This document shows, one piece after another, positions 25,433 to 34,925 of a DNA stretch of 64,000 nucleotides. Every line of letters starts with the position of its first letter. Position 1 is the first letter of the stretch. The notes under the pieces were generated by a model. The model was not told where the DNA came from. It made no database searches and saw only the letters and a list, made by a program, of their open reading frames with translations. A program made the translations under genes and the position numbers. Origin of the DNA: Ornithinibacillus bavariensis (lineage in GTDB: Bacteria; Bacillota; Bacilli; Bacillales; Amphibacillaceae); contig NZ_JBNPWZ010000008.1 in assembly GCF_050433565.1 (NCBI RefSeq), positions 50,634 through 114,633 of the forward strand, read 5' to 3'.

Positions 25433-27895
25433 GTGGGTTCATTTGTTAGAAGAGTGATGGTTTTAAGTATCCTTTTATTTCTTATACCGTTTTCCATTTC
25501 AGCAGAGGAAAGCATTGAAGTAACGGTTACATATGGGGTTAATGGGAAAGTACAAATAGGAAAAGGCTTTCCAATGACTGTAAAAATTAAAAATGAAGGG
25601 GATGCAGTTACTGGTGATCTAGTATTTTTTGCGGGTCCAAATTATAATATGCTAGGCAATAACGTTGTTCCAATAGAGTTATCTAAAGGAGAAGAGAGTG
25701 TTATTACTATAGCTTCACCAGGATTCAATGATTACTATTCCTACTATCCAACAAATAATAAGGAGCAATTTATAAAGTTTTTTGAAGGTGGCTGGGAAAG
25801 AGGGAAAGAAATAAAGTTAAAAGGGAATATAAACCTAATGCCAACTATTTTCCCTGATAATCGGCTAGTCATTGGAGCATTAACAGACTCCCCTGATTCA
25901 TTAAATGCACTAAAAGCTTCTCGTTATAACGGTGAAGCAACAGAATTCTTAACGATTACAGAGGATAATATTGCAAATGAATCCACAGCGTTAGAGGTAT
26001 TTGATGTAATCCTAATCAACAATTATAATGCCTCTAAGCTTTCAGATGAACAAATCATAGCTATAAAAGAGTGGGTCAGAGCTGGTGGACATTTGATGTT
26101 AGGAAGTGACCCCTCACTTCAACAGCATAAAGGTTTACAAGAGCTTTTTCTACTACAAATAAACGATCAAACCTCTTTCGAAAATTTGGACTTCTTAAAT
26201 TCAACTAAAGATAGTGAAAAGGGAGAAATACCTAATTTTAGTCAAGTTGAAATAAATAAAGGAATATTAGTAGAAGATACGCAAGTGTTATATGCAGATC
26301 ATTCTTTACCTATGGTGATGACAAAAAACTACGGTTTAGGAGAAGTAACCCAATTTTCCTTTGATGTTGGAAGTGATACCTTAATTAAATGGGATAGTTA
26401 TCCGTCTTTTTGGTCTGAATTTTTACAAAAGGCTGTTGATAAGGACCTGAGTGGACAACAGCTCTACATGTTAGAAGAGCTTTCCAGCCGCTTAGGAAAT
26501 GTTGTTGAAATGTATCCTTCATCCTTTATACCCGTAGAGGCATTAGTAATCTTATTTGTCCTCTATTTAGTTTTAGTAATTCCAGGGCTGTACTTTCTAT
26601 TAAAAAAAATAGATAAACGTGAAATTTCCTGGATTATTATCCCAGCAGTTTCTATATTATCTAGTATTGCTATTTTTATTGTTGGCGCTAATGATAGATT
26701 AGAGGGTACACAGATGAATAATATTAGCCTAGTATCCATTGACGAGGAAGGTATGGCTAATGGATATAGTGCATTTTCTATTTTAACGAATAGTGGAGGA
26801 GACTATCCAATTACGATTAAACCAATAGAGTACCAGCCATTACCAATTAACATTTATGGTTTTGATGACACTAGCTCGTTTAGTGAGTATCCTATGATAG
26901 AAAAAGGTAGAAAACAAACGAAGATTACCTTTACCAATGTGGAATATTGGTCTACACGTTCAGCTATGGGACCAATACAAGGAATAGAATCTGGTAAGCT
27001 AAACACTGACTTACAAATAGTAGATAATAAAATGCTAGGTTCTGTTACGAATTCTCTTCAAGTCGATTTAGAGGAAGTATATCTATTAAGCGGCTCAAGG
27101 GTATATGAACTCGGTAAACTAAAAGCCGGTGAAACAGTTGAGGTTAATATTGAAGTTAACAATAAAAATAATGAAATGCAAAATTTAATTGGTGCACCGC
27201 GTACTTCTATTGCTTCGTCACTCTACCCTGGACATAATAGTTCTCCATATGGGGGAAGTCCAGGACCAAAAGATAAAGAGTCTCTGACGGAATGGAAGAA
27301 ATTTGAAATGCTTGATATGTTAATGACTTACGATATTCATCAGAAGGATTTAAATCGTCCATTAATAGCAGGGTATACATCTAAATCGATGACAGAGGTT
27401 GTTTCAACAAGTAAGCAAGCAGATATTAGTGCATTAACCCTTTTTACACAACAAGTAGATGTGCAAATTAAGTCTCTTAAGGGTGGGGAATTTGTGTTAA
27501 AAAGTGAAAGCATGACACCAAAACTAAGTATAGTATCGAATACGGGATTCATTCATTATAATGGATTATTGTATGCCGAGAACTTTGTTGATGTAGAAAA
27601 TGGTAAATACCAGCTTACATACCAAATACCGGTACAAATAAATATGGATAATATTTCGTTACGTAATTTAATGGTCAGACTTTCTTCAGGAAATGGAAAT
27701 AGTTTTCAAATATATAATGCGAAGGAGAAGGAATATATCACATTAGATGATAATCGTGTGACATTTGAAGAGAATGTCAATGAATTTATTACTGATGAAG
27801 GAGCAATTATCATAACATTTGAGAAAAACAATGATACGGATCCACAGGTTTATGTTCCTACTCTCGAATTGAAAGGAGAGTACGACCATGATTGA
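25433..27895 (+). CDS. large exported, membrane-anchored protein heading the ABC/MoxR operon
   Basis: An 820-residue protein with a signal peptide (VLSILLFLIPFSISAEE) and an extracytoplasmic beta-rich N-terminal part. A ThuA/glutaminase-like stretch, around IKEWVRAGGHLMLGSDPS, follows. Two membrane spans lie near residues 365-425 (VEALVILFVLYLVLVIPGLYF and WIIIPAVSILSSIAIFIVG), then a second long outer domain. The GTG start follows GGGAGGA. The last eight bases overlap the ABC ATPase gene. No enzyme family is recognised with confidence. Placement suggests an outer-face partner of the exporter and VWA proteins encoded downstream. Confidence 0.85.
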   Translation: MGSFVRRVMVLSILLFLIPFSISAEESIEVTVTYGVNGKVQIGKGFPMTVKIKNEGDAVTGDLVFFAGPNYNMLGNNVVPIELSKGEESVITIASPGFNDYYSYYPTNNKEQFIKFFEGGWERGKEIKLKGNINLMPTIFPDNRLVIGALTDSPDSLNALKASRYNGEATEFLTITEDNIANESTALEVFDVILINNYNASKLSDEQIIAIKEWVRAGGHLMLGSDPSLQQHKGLQELFLLQINDQTSFENLDFLNSTKDSEKGEIPNFSQVEINKGILVEDTQVLYADHSLPMVMTKNYGLGEVTQFSFDVGSDTLIKWDSYPSFWSEFLQKAVDKDLSGQQLYMLEELSSRLGNVVEMYPSSFIPVEALVILFVLYLVLVIPGLYFLLKKIDKREISWIIIPAVSILSSIAIFIVGANDRLEGTQMNNISLVSIDEEGMANGYSAFSILTNSGGDYPITIKPIEYQPLPINIYGFDDTSSFSEYPMIEKGRKQTKITFTNVEYWSTRSAMGPIQGIESGKLNTDLQIVDNKMLGSVTNSLQVDLEEVYLLSGSRVYELGKLKAGETVEVNIEVNNKNNEMQNLIGAPRTSIASSLYPGHNSSPYGGSPGPKDKESLTEWKKFEMLDMLMTYDIHQKDLNRPLIAGYTSKSMTEVVSTSKQADISALTLFTQQVDVQIKSLKGGEFVLKSESMTPKLSIVSNTGFIHYNGLLYAENFVDVENGKYQLTYQIPVQINMDNISLRNLMVRLSSGNGNSFQIYNAKEKEYITLDDNRVTFEENVNEFITDEGAIIITFEKNNDTDPQVYVPTLELKGEYDHD

Positions 27896-28826
27896 AACAG
27901 TTAACTTAACGAAAAAATATGGTTCGTTTACAGCATTAGATACCTTAAATTTAAAGATTGAAAAGGGTACAGTCTATGGCTTTGTAGGACATAATGGTGC
28001 AGGGAAATCTACAACCTTTTCTATTCTATCAACTTTACTTGCTCCAACGTCAGGAACAGCCTATGTTAACGGCTATGATGTTACAAGAGAGCCTAAAAAG
28101 GTTCGAAATCATATTGGTTACATGCCAGATTTCTTCGGTGTATATGATCAATTTAAAACAGTAGAGTACCTTGATTTTTATGGTGCTAGTTATGGGATTC
28201 CTAAGCATGAAAGAGAGATCCTCATTCCACAATTATTAGAGCTAGTTAATTTATCTCATAAAGAGAATGAATATGTGGATGTATTGTCACGAGGGATGAA
28301 GCAACGTCTATGTTTGGCACGTTCACTTATACATGACCCAGAGGTATTAATTTTAGATGAACCTGCATCAGGTCTGGATCCCCGGGCAAGAATTGAAATG
28401 AGAGAAATATTAAAGGAATTAAAGAATATGGGGAAGACCATATTAATTTCATCCCATATATTACCCGAGTTAGCCGAGATGTGTGATGAAATTGGCGTAA
28501 TTACCAATGGAAGGTTAGTCGCCTCAGGCTCTGTTACATCGATACAAAACCAACTGAAAGCAAATAAAATTATTCATGTTAAATTAACTGCTGATTTGGA
28601 AAAGGCTATTGTGTTTTTTGAAGATGAACCGAAAATTTCAAATCTTTCAAGGAACGACAAGCATGACGATACAATTACCTTTTCATATTCTGGTACGGAT
28701 GCAGAACAAGTAGAATTATTAAAAAAGGCGGTTAGTAACGGACTACAAATCATTAGCTTTGGTCAAGAGGAGACAGATCTTGAGGATGTATTCCTAGAAA
28801 TTACGAAGGGAGTAGATTTTTCATGA
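27888..28826 (+). CDS. ABC transporter ATP-binding protein (ABC-2 exporter)
   Basis: A 312-residue ATPase with Walker A GHNGAGKST, signature LSRGMKQRL and Walker B VLILDEPASGLDPRAR. The H-loop is LISSHILPE, and a C-terminal extension is typical of ABC-2 (GldA/CcmA-like) exporters. The signature reads LSRGM rather than LSGGQ, a common variant in this subfamily. It overlaps both neighbours and pairs with the permease just downstream. Confidence 0.93.
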   Translation: MIETVNLTKKYGSFTALDTLNLKIEKGTVYGFVGHNGAGKSTTFSILSTLLAPTSGTAYVNGYDVTREPKKVRNHIGYMPDFFGVYDQFKTVEYLDFYGASYGIPKHEREILIPQLLELVNLSHKENEYVDVLSRGMKQRLCLARSLIHDPEVLILDEPASGLDPRARIEMREILKELKNMGKTILISSHILPELAEMCDEIGVITNGRLVASGSVTSIQNQLKANKIIHVKLTADLEKAIVFFEDEPKISNLSRNDKHDDTITFSYSGTDAEQVELLKKAVSNGLQIISFGQEETDLEDVFLEITKGVDFS

Positions 28827-29668
28827 AATCTTTATGGATAAACCCAGTATTAAATAAAGAAATCAAGCTCCGTTTTCGCTCGTTTAAAGGATTTTTAGGG
28901 GTAATCTTCTATTTATTTGCCCTTGGCTTAGTGGCTTTAGGCTTTATTATTGTCTCAACAATGTATGGTCAAGCTGCGATTTTTCGTCCAGAGGAAAGTC
29001 GTATGATGTTCACAGTACTATCCTTTGTTCAAATGGTTTTGATTCTATTTATGACACCAGGACTTACATCAGGAGCAATTAGTGGTGAGCGAGAAAGACA
29101 AACATTGAATATATTATTAACAACTCCACAATCATCTGTATCGATTATTATTAGCAAATTAGTTTCGTCCATTTCATATTTATTATTAATGATGATTGCT
29201 TCTCTGCCTTTGTATAGTATTGTGTTCTTGTTCGGTGGTGTGTCACCAAGCTTATTAATCTCAACTTTCTGCATTTATCTCGTAACGATGATTACTATTG
29301 GTAGTTTAGGTGTCATGTTTTCTACCTTAATTCGTAAAACGATTATCTCTACTATTGTCACGTATGGGGTTACTGTTTTTCTAGCAGGAGGTACTGCTTT
29401 TTTAACAACCATTATTGGTCAATTATTTATGTATCAACAATATAGCCAGTCAATTGTTCCATACTTAACAGCAATGTTTAATCCATTTTTTATTTTATTA
29501 TCAAACTTTGAATCCTATTTGACAGATGAAATTCAACGATTATCAGGAATAGATTTTCCTTTAATGGCAAGTTTTATCATTATTTATGTACTATTTAGTG
29601 TCCTAGCAATAGGCATTAGCATCAAAAAACTACGGCCAAAAATGAAGGCTCAAAAGAGGATTGGATAA
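28823..29668 (+). CDS. ABC-2 type permease
   Basis: A 281-residue integral membrane protein with about six spans (for example FLGVIFYLFALGLVALGFIIV and MVLILFMTPGLTSGAISGERERQTLNILL, which carries the conserved ABC-2 coupling segment). It overlaps the ATPase gene by four bases. The substrate is unknown; similar half-exporters move proteins, polysaccharides or peptides. Confidence 0.92.
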   Translation: MKSLWINPVLNKEIKLRFRSFKGFLGVIFYLFALGLVALGFIIVSTMYGQAAIFRPEESRMMFTVLSFVQMVLILFMTPGLTSGAISGERERQTLNILLTTPQSSVSIIISKLVSSISYLLLMMIASLPLYSIVFLFGGVSPSLLISTFCIYLVTMITIGSLGVMFSTLIRKTIISTIVTYGVTVFLAGGTAFLTTIIGQLFMYQQYSQSIVPYLTAMFNPFFILLSNFESYLTDEIQRLSGIDFPLMASFIIIYVLFSVLAIGISIKKLRPKMKAQKRIG

Positions 29669-29669
29669 G

Positions 29670-31232
29670 ATGAATGATTATCAACAGTTTTTAGCACTTA
29701 TAAAGACTGCTAAGCGAAAACTTTATCTTAAACATTTTTTAAATTTTATCCAACGATGGTGTTTAATTGCAGGCAGTTCCATGTTCTTAGTTGTCGTATT
29801 AGCTAGATTCGTGGTTGTTACACATCTAACCGATATTTTAGGAATCATTGCTTTTATTTCACTAATTATTGTTACCGCAATCTCTCTTATAAAACGGCCA
29901 TCGCTTCGTGATGCAGCGCGTTACTTTGATGAGTTTGTCCAGGAGGATCGTGTAAAAACAGCACTTCACTTTTTGCAAAGAGATGATCCATTAAGCCAAT
30001 TACAGCGAAAAGACGCTATTTCACATATGAAAAATCAAATCCCAGCACTTCAAGCTGCTAAGCAGAAGTTATTCAACTCTGGGCACCTATTAATCATAGG
30101 CTTATTGAGTTTATTCATTGTAGCTGCGTTTATATTTCCGGCTGAATCCATGAATCTGGCAATAGAAAAAGAGAAAGAACAAGAGATCGTTAAAGAGACG
30201 AGAGAAGCTATAAAAGAATTAGCATCAACTGAGAAACAAGATAGAGTAAAAGATTTACAAGAACAGACGGACAAAATAAAAGAGAGTGAAGAACTATTAA
30301 AGAAATTACTCCAGGAAGAAACAACACTTGAAAAAGATAAGCAGGACGCAATGAAAAAAGCGCAATTATTAAAGGAAATGGCACAAGAAGCATTGAGCCT
30401 TAATAAGTTAGCAGATGCATTTAAACAAGCTGATTCAGAAAATATGAAGCGTGCCTTAAAAGATATTATGCAAAATAATGTGTCTACTCTAACCCCTGAA
30501 CAACAAAAAGCATTAGAAGATTTAATATCTAACTTACTGAATGAGGATATTCAGCAATTGAATGAGCTGACCGATGAGCAATTGGAAGAATTACTAGCTA
30601 AACTGGAAAATGAATTGGAAAGTCTTATAAATAGTGTGAACGCCTTGGGGAAAATTGCATCTCTACAGCAACAAATTCAGGATATTGCTACGAAGCTTCA
30701 TAAAAATATGAACGATAATGGAATGACAAGTACAACAGAGCTAGCCTTTAGTCCACAGAGTAAATCTAGTAACCCGAGTCAAACGAATGGGGAGAACGAT
30801 GATAGTAATGAAGACAATGGGCAAAATGCTGATACAGGAAATGGAACTGGAGAAAGCAGTAGTTCAAGTAACAGCTCAAATGGTAGCTCAGGCTCTAGTT
30901 CAGGAAATGGAAAAGGTGGAAATGGCGGGGCTAATAATAGTGTGGGTTCTGGTGCCGGATTGGGTCAAGGCTCACGTAAGCTTACTATCCCAGAAAGAAT
31001 AGATAGCGAGAAGTCAATTGAGAGTGATTTTGGGGAATTGGGAAAAGGGAGCAGCGAAATGCAAAAGACACCAGATGGGCTAATATTAAAGGGATCTGTT
31101 CGATCCTATGAGGGAGTTTATGGACAATATGCTGATTCCTATCGCAAAAGTGTTGACCGCCTACAATTACCAGCCTACTTAGAGGATGTAGTAAAGGATT
31201 ATTTTAGTGATTTAAATCCGAGAGGGGAATAG
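29670..31232 (+). CDS. membrane protein with coiled coil and low-complexity linker
   Basis: About 520 residues with three N-terminal membrane spans (near 27-60 and 140-157). A long Lys/Glu/Gln coiled coil covers roughly 165-345. A Ser/Gly/Asn low-complexity linker (NSSNGSSGSSSGNGKGGNGG and neighbours) covers about 365-430. A short conserved C-terminal segment (YADSYRKSVDRLQLPAYLEDVVKDYF) ends it. ATG 29670 is chosen over TTG 29661; the ribosome site AGAGG suits either. No known domain is assigned. It lies between the permease and MoxR genes of the same operon. Confidence 0.8.
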   Translation: MNDYQQFLALIKTAKRKLYLKHFLNFIQRWCLIAGSSMFLVVVLARFVVVTHLTDILGIIAFISLIIVTAISLIKRPSLRDAARYFDEFVQEDRVKTALHFLQRDDPLSQLQRKDAISHMKNQIPALQAAKQKLFNSGHLLIIGLLSLFIVAAFIFPAESMNLAIEKEKEQEIVKETREAIKELASTEKQDRVKDLQEQTDKIKESEELLKKLLQEETTLEKDKQDAMKKAQLLKEMAQEALSLNKLADAFKQADSENMKRALKDIMQNNVSTLTPEQQKALEDLISNLLNEDIQQLNELTDEQLEELLAKLENELESLINSVNALGKIASLQQQIQDIATKLHKNMNDNGMTSTTELAFSPQSKSSNPSQTNGENDDSNEDNGQNADTGNGTGESSSSSNSSNGSSGSSSGNGKGGNGGANNSVGSGAGLGQGSRKLTIPERIDSEKSIESDFGELGKGSSEMQKTPDGLILKGSVRSYEGVYGQYADSYRKSVDRLQLPAYLEDVVKDYFSDLNPRGE

Positions 31233-31235
31233 GTT

Positions 31236-32234
31236 GTGCTAAATATCGAAACAAAAGAGAAGCAATTACAGGAAGTAGCTGAACAAATCAATGAACTAAA
31301 GCGTGAGATTGCAAGATTTATCGTCGGGCAACAAGCTATAATTGATCAAGTACTTTGGGCAATTTTCTCGGGAGGGCATGCTTTGCTAGAAGGATTGCCT
31401 GGTCTTGGTAAAACAATGCTTGTGCGAACAGTATCAGAAGTAATCGATTTAAAATTTTCTCGAATTCAATTTACACCTGACTTAATGCCATCCGATATTA
31501 CGGGGACAATGCTTATCGAACCTACTGAGGATGGTAAAAGACAAGCGTTTACTTTTCATAAAGGACCGGTATTCTCAAATATTATATTAGCGGATGAAAT
31601 TAACCGAGCAACACCGAAGACTCAAAGCGCACTATTGGAGGCAATGGGGGAAAAAACCGTATCTGTAATGGGCGAAACGAAGCAGCTACCAGAACCCTTT
31701 TTTGTTCTGGCTACTCAGAATCCACTAGATTTAGAAGGAACCTATCCTTTACCCGAAGCACAGATGGACCGTTTTCTGATGAAACTATACGTCGAGTATC
31801 CTTCAAAAGAAGAATTAAAGCAAATTGTCCATCTTACAACAGGAACGGAAGTAACAAAGGTGCGTAAAGTAATCGACAGAAATAGAATCATCGAAATTCA
31901 AAATCTAGGAAAAGAAATACTCATATCAGAGGAAATGATTGATTACGCGATAGCATTAATAATGGCAACACATCCAGATGAGCAACAAGCACCTGAATCA
32001 GTCAAAAAATATGTACGTTATGGCTCTGGGCCACGTGGGTTACAAGCCTTAATTAAGATTGCAAAGGTTCGTGCACTTTGTGCTGGACGATATCATGTAT
32101 CAACTGGTGATATTAAGCAAGCAGCAAAACCGGTACTTCGTCATCGCCTTTTTATGAATTTCGAAGGGGAAGCTAATGGCTTCACGAGTGACCAAATAAT
32201 GGAAGATATACTTGCTTCCATTGGAGAATCTTGA
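31236..32234 (+). CDS. MoxR-family AAA+ ATPase
   Basis: A 332-residue MoxR ATPase with Walker A GLPGLGKT (about 53-60), Walker B IILADEINRA and sensor 1 FFVLATQNPLDLEGTYPLPEAQMDRF. MoxR proteins act as chaperone-like partners of VWA proteins, activating or assembling enzyme complexes. Here DUF58 and VWA genes follow directly, the usual MoxR-DUF58-Bat order. The GTG start lies behind GAGGGGAATAGG, and the stop overlaps the next gene's possible TTG start. Confidence 0.95.
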   Translation: MLNIETKEKQLQEVAEQINELKREIARFIVGQQAIIDQVLWAIFSGGHALLEGLPGLGKTMLVRTVSEVIDLKFSRIQFTPDLMPSDITGTMLIEPTEDGKRQAFTFHKGPVFSNIILADEINRATPKTQSALLEAMGEKTVSVMGETKQLPEPFFVLATQNPLDLEGTYPLPEAQMDRFLMKLYVEYPSKEELKQIVHLTTGTEVTKVRKVIDRNRIIEIQNLGKEILISEEMIDYAIALIMATHPDEQQAPESVKKYVRYGSGPRGLQALIKIAKVRALCAGRYHVSTGDIKQAAKPVLRHRLFMNFEGEANGFTSDQIMEDILASIGES

Positions 32235-32236
32235 CG

Positions 32237-33115
32237 ATGAAAGAGCTACTAACTAGTACATTAATGTATCGCTTGCCAATGTACCGCTTGCAATCTAAAA
32301 CTATGAAAAGGGGACATCATAAAGGGACTCGACGATCTAATAGGCTGGGTACTTCTCTAGAGTTTTCTGATTTTCGTCCATATCAGCCTGGTGATGATCT
32401 GCGACAAATTGATTGGAATGTTTTTGCTCGAACAAATAAGCACTACATTAAACGTTTCCTAGATGAACAGGAGTTAGTTGTGTCCATCTATCTTGATTGT
32501 ACGAAGTCGATGGCTGTTCTTCCGAATAAGTGGGCTTTTGCTAAAGCAATTGCCGCTTCACTGGGGTATATGTCACTTTGTGCGGATGATCGAGTTGGCA
32601 TATTCCCTATCGGTGCACCAAATCATCCTTTTACATATAAAAAGGGACGAGCATTCGCAAATCGCTTTGTTCAATATGCCGAAAAGATACAATCAAGCAA
32701 TACGAGTAATAGCTTTTCTAAATCTCTACAAAAAATGATACAACCGAAATCTAGTTTTTCAATATTAATCAGTGATTTATTGGAACCGTACGACTTAATA
32801 GAAAATGCCTTAAAGAAATTACAAGCCTACAAACAAGAGTTATATGTTGTTCAAATCCTTTCACATGAGGAGATACGACCAGTTTACCAAGGGGATTTAC
32901 AATTAATTGATAGCGAGACTAGTGAAACGATTCATGTAACCATGAGTACAGCGGTAAAAAACAGCTATCAACAGCGCTTATCAAGTCACACAGAGTTAAT
33001 TCAAAAGTTATGCTATGAACGGGGCATCCATTTTATCCAATGTAAGACAGATGATTCCTTAGAAGACATCATTTGTGGTCAATTGATTGCAAAAGGGTGG
33101 ATCCAGGTGAGGTGA
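32237..33115 (+). CDS. DUF58 domain protein
   Basis: A 293-residue DUF58 protein. The family core GTSLEFSDFRPYQPGDDLRQIDWNVFARTNKHYIKRF is present, and a degenerate VWA-like fold follows (VSIYLDCTKSMA, ILISDLLEP). The start is ATG 32237 or the in-frame TTG 32231; GGAG at 32223 fits either. DUF58 proteins accompany MoxR and VWA membrane proteins across bacteria; mechanism unknown. Confidence 0.92.
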   Translation: MKELLTSTLMYRLPMYRLQSKTMKRGHHKGTRRSNRLGTSLEFSDFRPYQPGDDLRQIDWNVFARTNKHYIKRFLDEQELVVSIYLDCTKSMAVLPNKWAFAKAIAASLGYMSLCADDRVGIFPIGAPNHPFTYKKGRAFANRFVQYAEKIQSSNTSNSFSKSLQKMIQPKSSFSILISDLLEPYDLIENALKKLQAYKQELYVVQILSHEEIRPVYQGDLQLIDSETSETIHVTMSTAVKNSYQQRLSSHTELIQKLCYERGIHFIQCKTDDSLEDIICGQLIAKGWIQVR

Positions 33116-33119
33116 TTCC

Positions 33120-34925
33120 ATGCAATTTATAGCTCCAATATATTTCCTACTTAGTATATTTTTAGTTATTACTGTCTTGTTTTACTTATTCCGTAAACAG
33201 TATGAAAATCAAATAATTCCATCAACTCTCTTATGGCAGCAGGTAATGCGCGAATGGCAGGCTACAAAATGGTGGAAAAAGCTACAAAACCATATTCTGC
33301 TATATTTACAGCTTCTCATATTATTCCTATTAATGCTTTCCATTACTAGGCCGTTTTGGTCATATCTTGAACTGTCAGGGGAGCATATTGTAGTGGTATT
33401 AGATAGCTCCGCTTCGATGACAACAGAGGAAGGTGACTTAACTCGCCTTGATTTAGCAAAGAATGAATTATTAAACCTCATTGATCACTTAGATAACCAG
33501 AGATTAAGCATTATTCTTGCTGAAGACGTACCTAAAATATTGCTAGCTAATGAAACGTCAAAGCAAAAGATGGAATCAATGATAAGTGAAGTCACTTCCA
33601 GCTATCAACACGCTGATGTTCGGAAGGCTATACAGGTAGCAAATCAATTACTTTCTGATACTACCGGGGAAATTCATGTTTTTTCAGATCGTGTAAATAA
33701 GGCCGATGTGAACGATCTTAATTTATCTCGAGATTTGATCGTCAACAATGTAGGGATAACTACAAAAAATATTTCATTACACAATTTTGGAGTAGCAGAA
33801 AAAGACGGTACCGTTCATGGGCTACTCACTATTTATAATGAAGATGAAGAAGAACAGCTTGTTCGGATTACGATAGAAAGTGAAGGAAAGATTATCCAAG
33901 AAATTCAAGACATAGTCGAACCAGGAAAGCTGCATCAACTTTCTCTTCCGGATTTGCCTGTTAAACCGTATTATAAAGCAATGATTACAACTGTAGATAA
34001 TTATGAAGCTGATAATACTGCCATTGCATTTTTAGCTACAGAGTCAAAGCCATCGTTTTATTTAATTGGGGATATAAATCCATTTATCACGAAGGTATTA
34101 AATTACCTTAGCAATGATATCGTACAAATGAAATCCGATCAAGAAGGAATGGAGAAGAACGGAATATTTATAGTCGAACAATTACCAGAAAAGGAATGGC
34201 CTAATGGACCATTATTCATTCTATCACCACTGACTGGAGGAACTTTTCAGGTTGCCGAAAAGAAAGAATTAACTATCCGTCCTCAAGTGGTCAAACAGGA
34301 TCCAATCTTTCAATTTGTTAATATGGATGAGGTCTATATCCAATCAAGTGCGTCTTATCAAGATGAGGAGTTTGACACCATCCTTACAAGTGGAGATATT
34401 CCCTTGATCAGTAAAGGAAACTACCAAGGCAATCCAATTGTTTTTCTTGGATTTGACATTGCAGATACGGATTGGCCACTACATGCAAGCTTTCCTATTT
34501 TTCTATATAATGTTATGAACTATTTAACAGAAAATCAGGAGACGCTTGGGTACGTAAAACCGCTGGAACCTGTTGAATTTTCTCACAGTGCAGTTGGGAC
34601 AGAAAGTAAGATTGTTACGGAAGAAGGGAAAAAAGTTACTTCCTTAGATATGAATAATAGTTTCTTTCAAGCCCCTAGATTTCCAGGTTTATATCGAGTT
34701 CTAGAGTACAATGGGAAATCGATATCGGAAAAGCTCTTTGCAGTATCTATTGACCAACAAGATAAATATATAAAGCCAAGTGAACGTTTTTCCATTCAAT
34801 CCAAACATAATACGAATTCAAAAGACCAAAAAAACCCTAACGAAATTTGGCCGTGGCTAGTTTTTATTGCTTTCTTACTTTTACTACTTGAATGGGAGGT
34901 ATATCGTCGTGGGATTTCAAATTGA
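33120..34925 (+). CDS. BatA-like membrane protein with VWA domain
   Basis: A 601-residue protein with an N-terminal BatA/aerotolerance module: two spans, FIAPIYFLLSIFLVITVLFYLF and ILLYLQLLILFLLMLSITRPF. A VWA domain follows whose MIDAS reads VVLDSSASMTT (DxSxS). The C-terminal span is WPWLVFIAFLLLLLEWEVYRR. GGTGAGGTG precedes the ATG. The gene end overlaps the start of the next VWA gene. Confidence 0.9.
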   Translation: MQFIAPIYFLLSIFLVITVLFYLFRKQYENQIIPSTLLWQQVMREWQATKWWKKLQNHILLYLQLLILFLLMLSITRPFWSYLELSGEHIVVVLDSSASMTTEEGDLTRLDLAKNELLNLIDHLDNQRLSIILAEDVPKILLANETSKQKMESMISEVTSSYQHADVRKAIQVANQLLSDTTGEIHVFSDRVNKADVNDLNLSRDLIVNNVGITTKNISLHNFGVAEKDGTVHGLLTIYNEDEEEQLVRITIESEGKIIQEIQDIVEPGKLHQLSLPDLPVKPYYKAMITTVDNYEADNTAIAFLATESKPSFYLIGDINPFITKVLNYLSNDIVQMKSDQEGMEKNGIFIVEQLPEKEWPNGPLFILSPLTGGTFQVAEKKELTIRPQVVKQDPIFQFVNMDEVYIQSSASYQDEEFDTILTSGDIPLISKGNYQGNPIVFLGFDIADTDWPLHASFPIFLYNVMNYLTENQETLGYVKPLEPVEFSHSAVGTESKIVTEEGKKVTSLDMNNSFFQAPRFPGLYRVLEYNGKSISEKLFAVSIDQQDKYIKPSERFSIQSKHNTNSKDQKNPNEIWPWLVFIAFLLLLLEWEVYRRGISN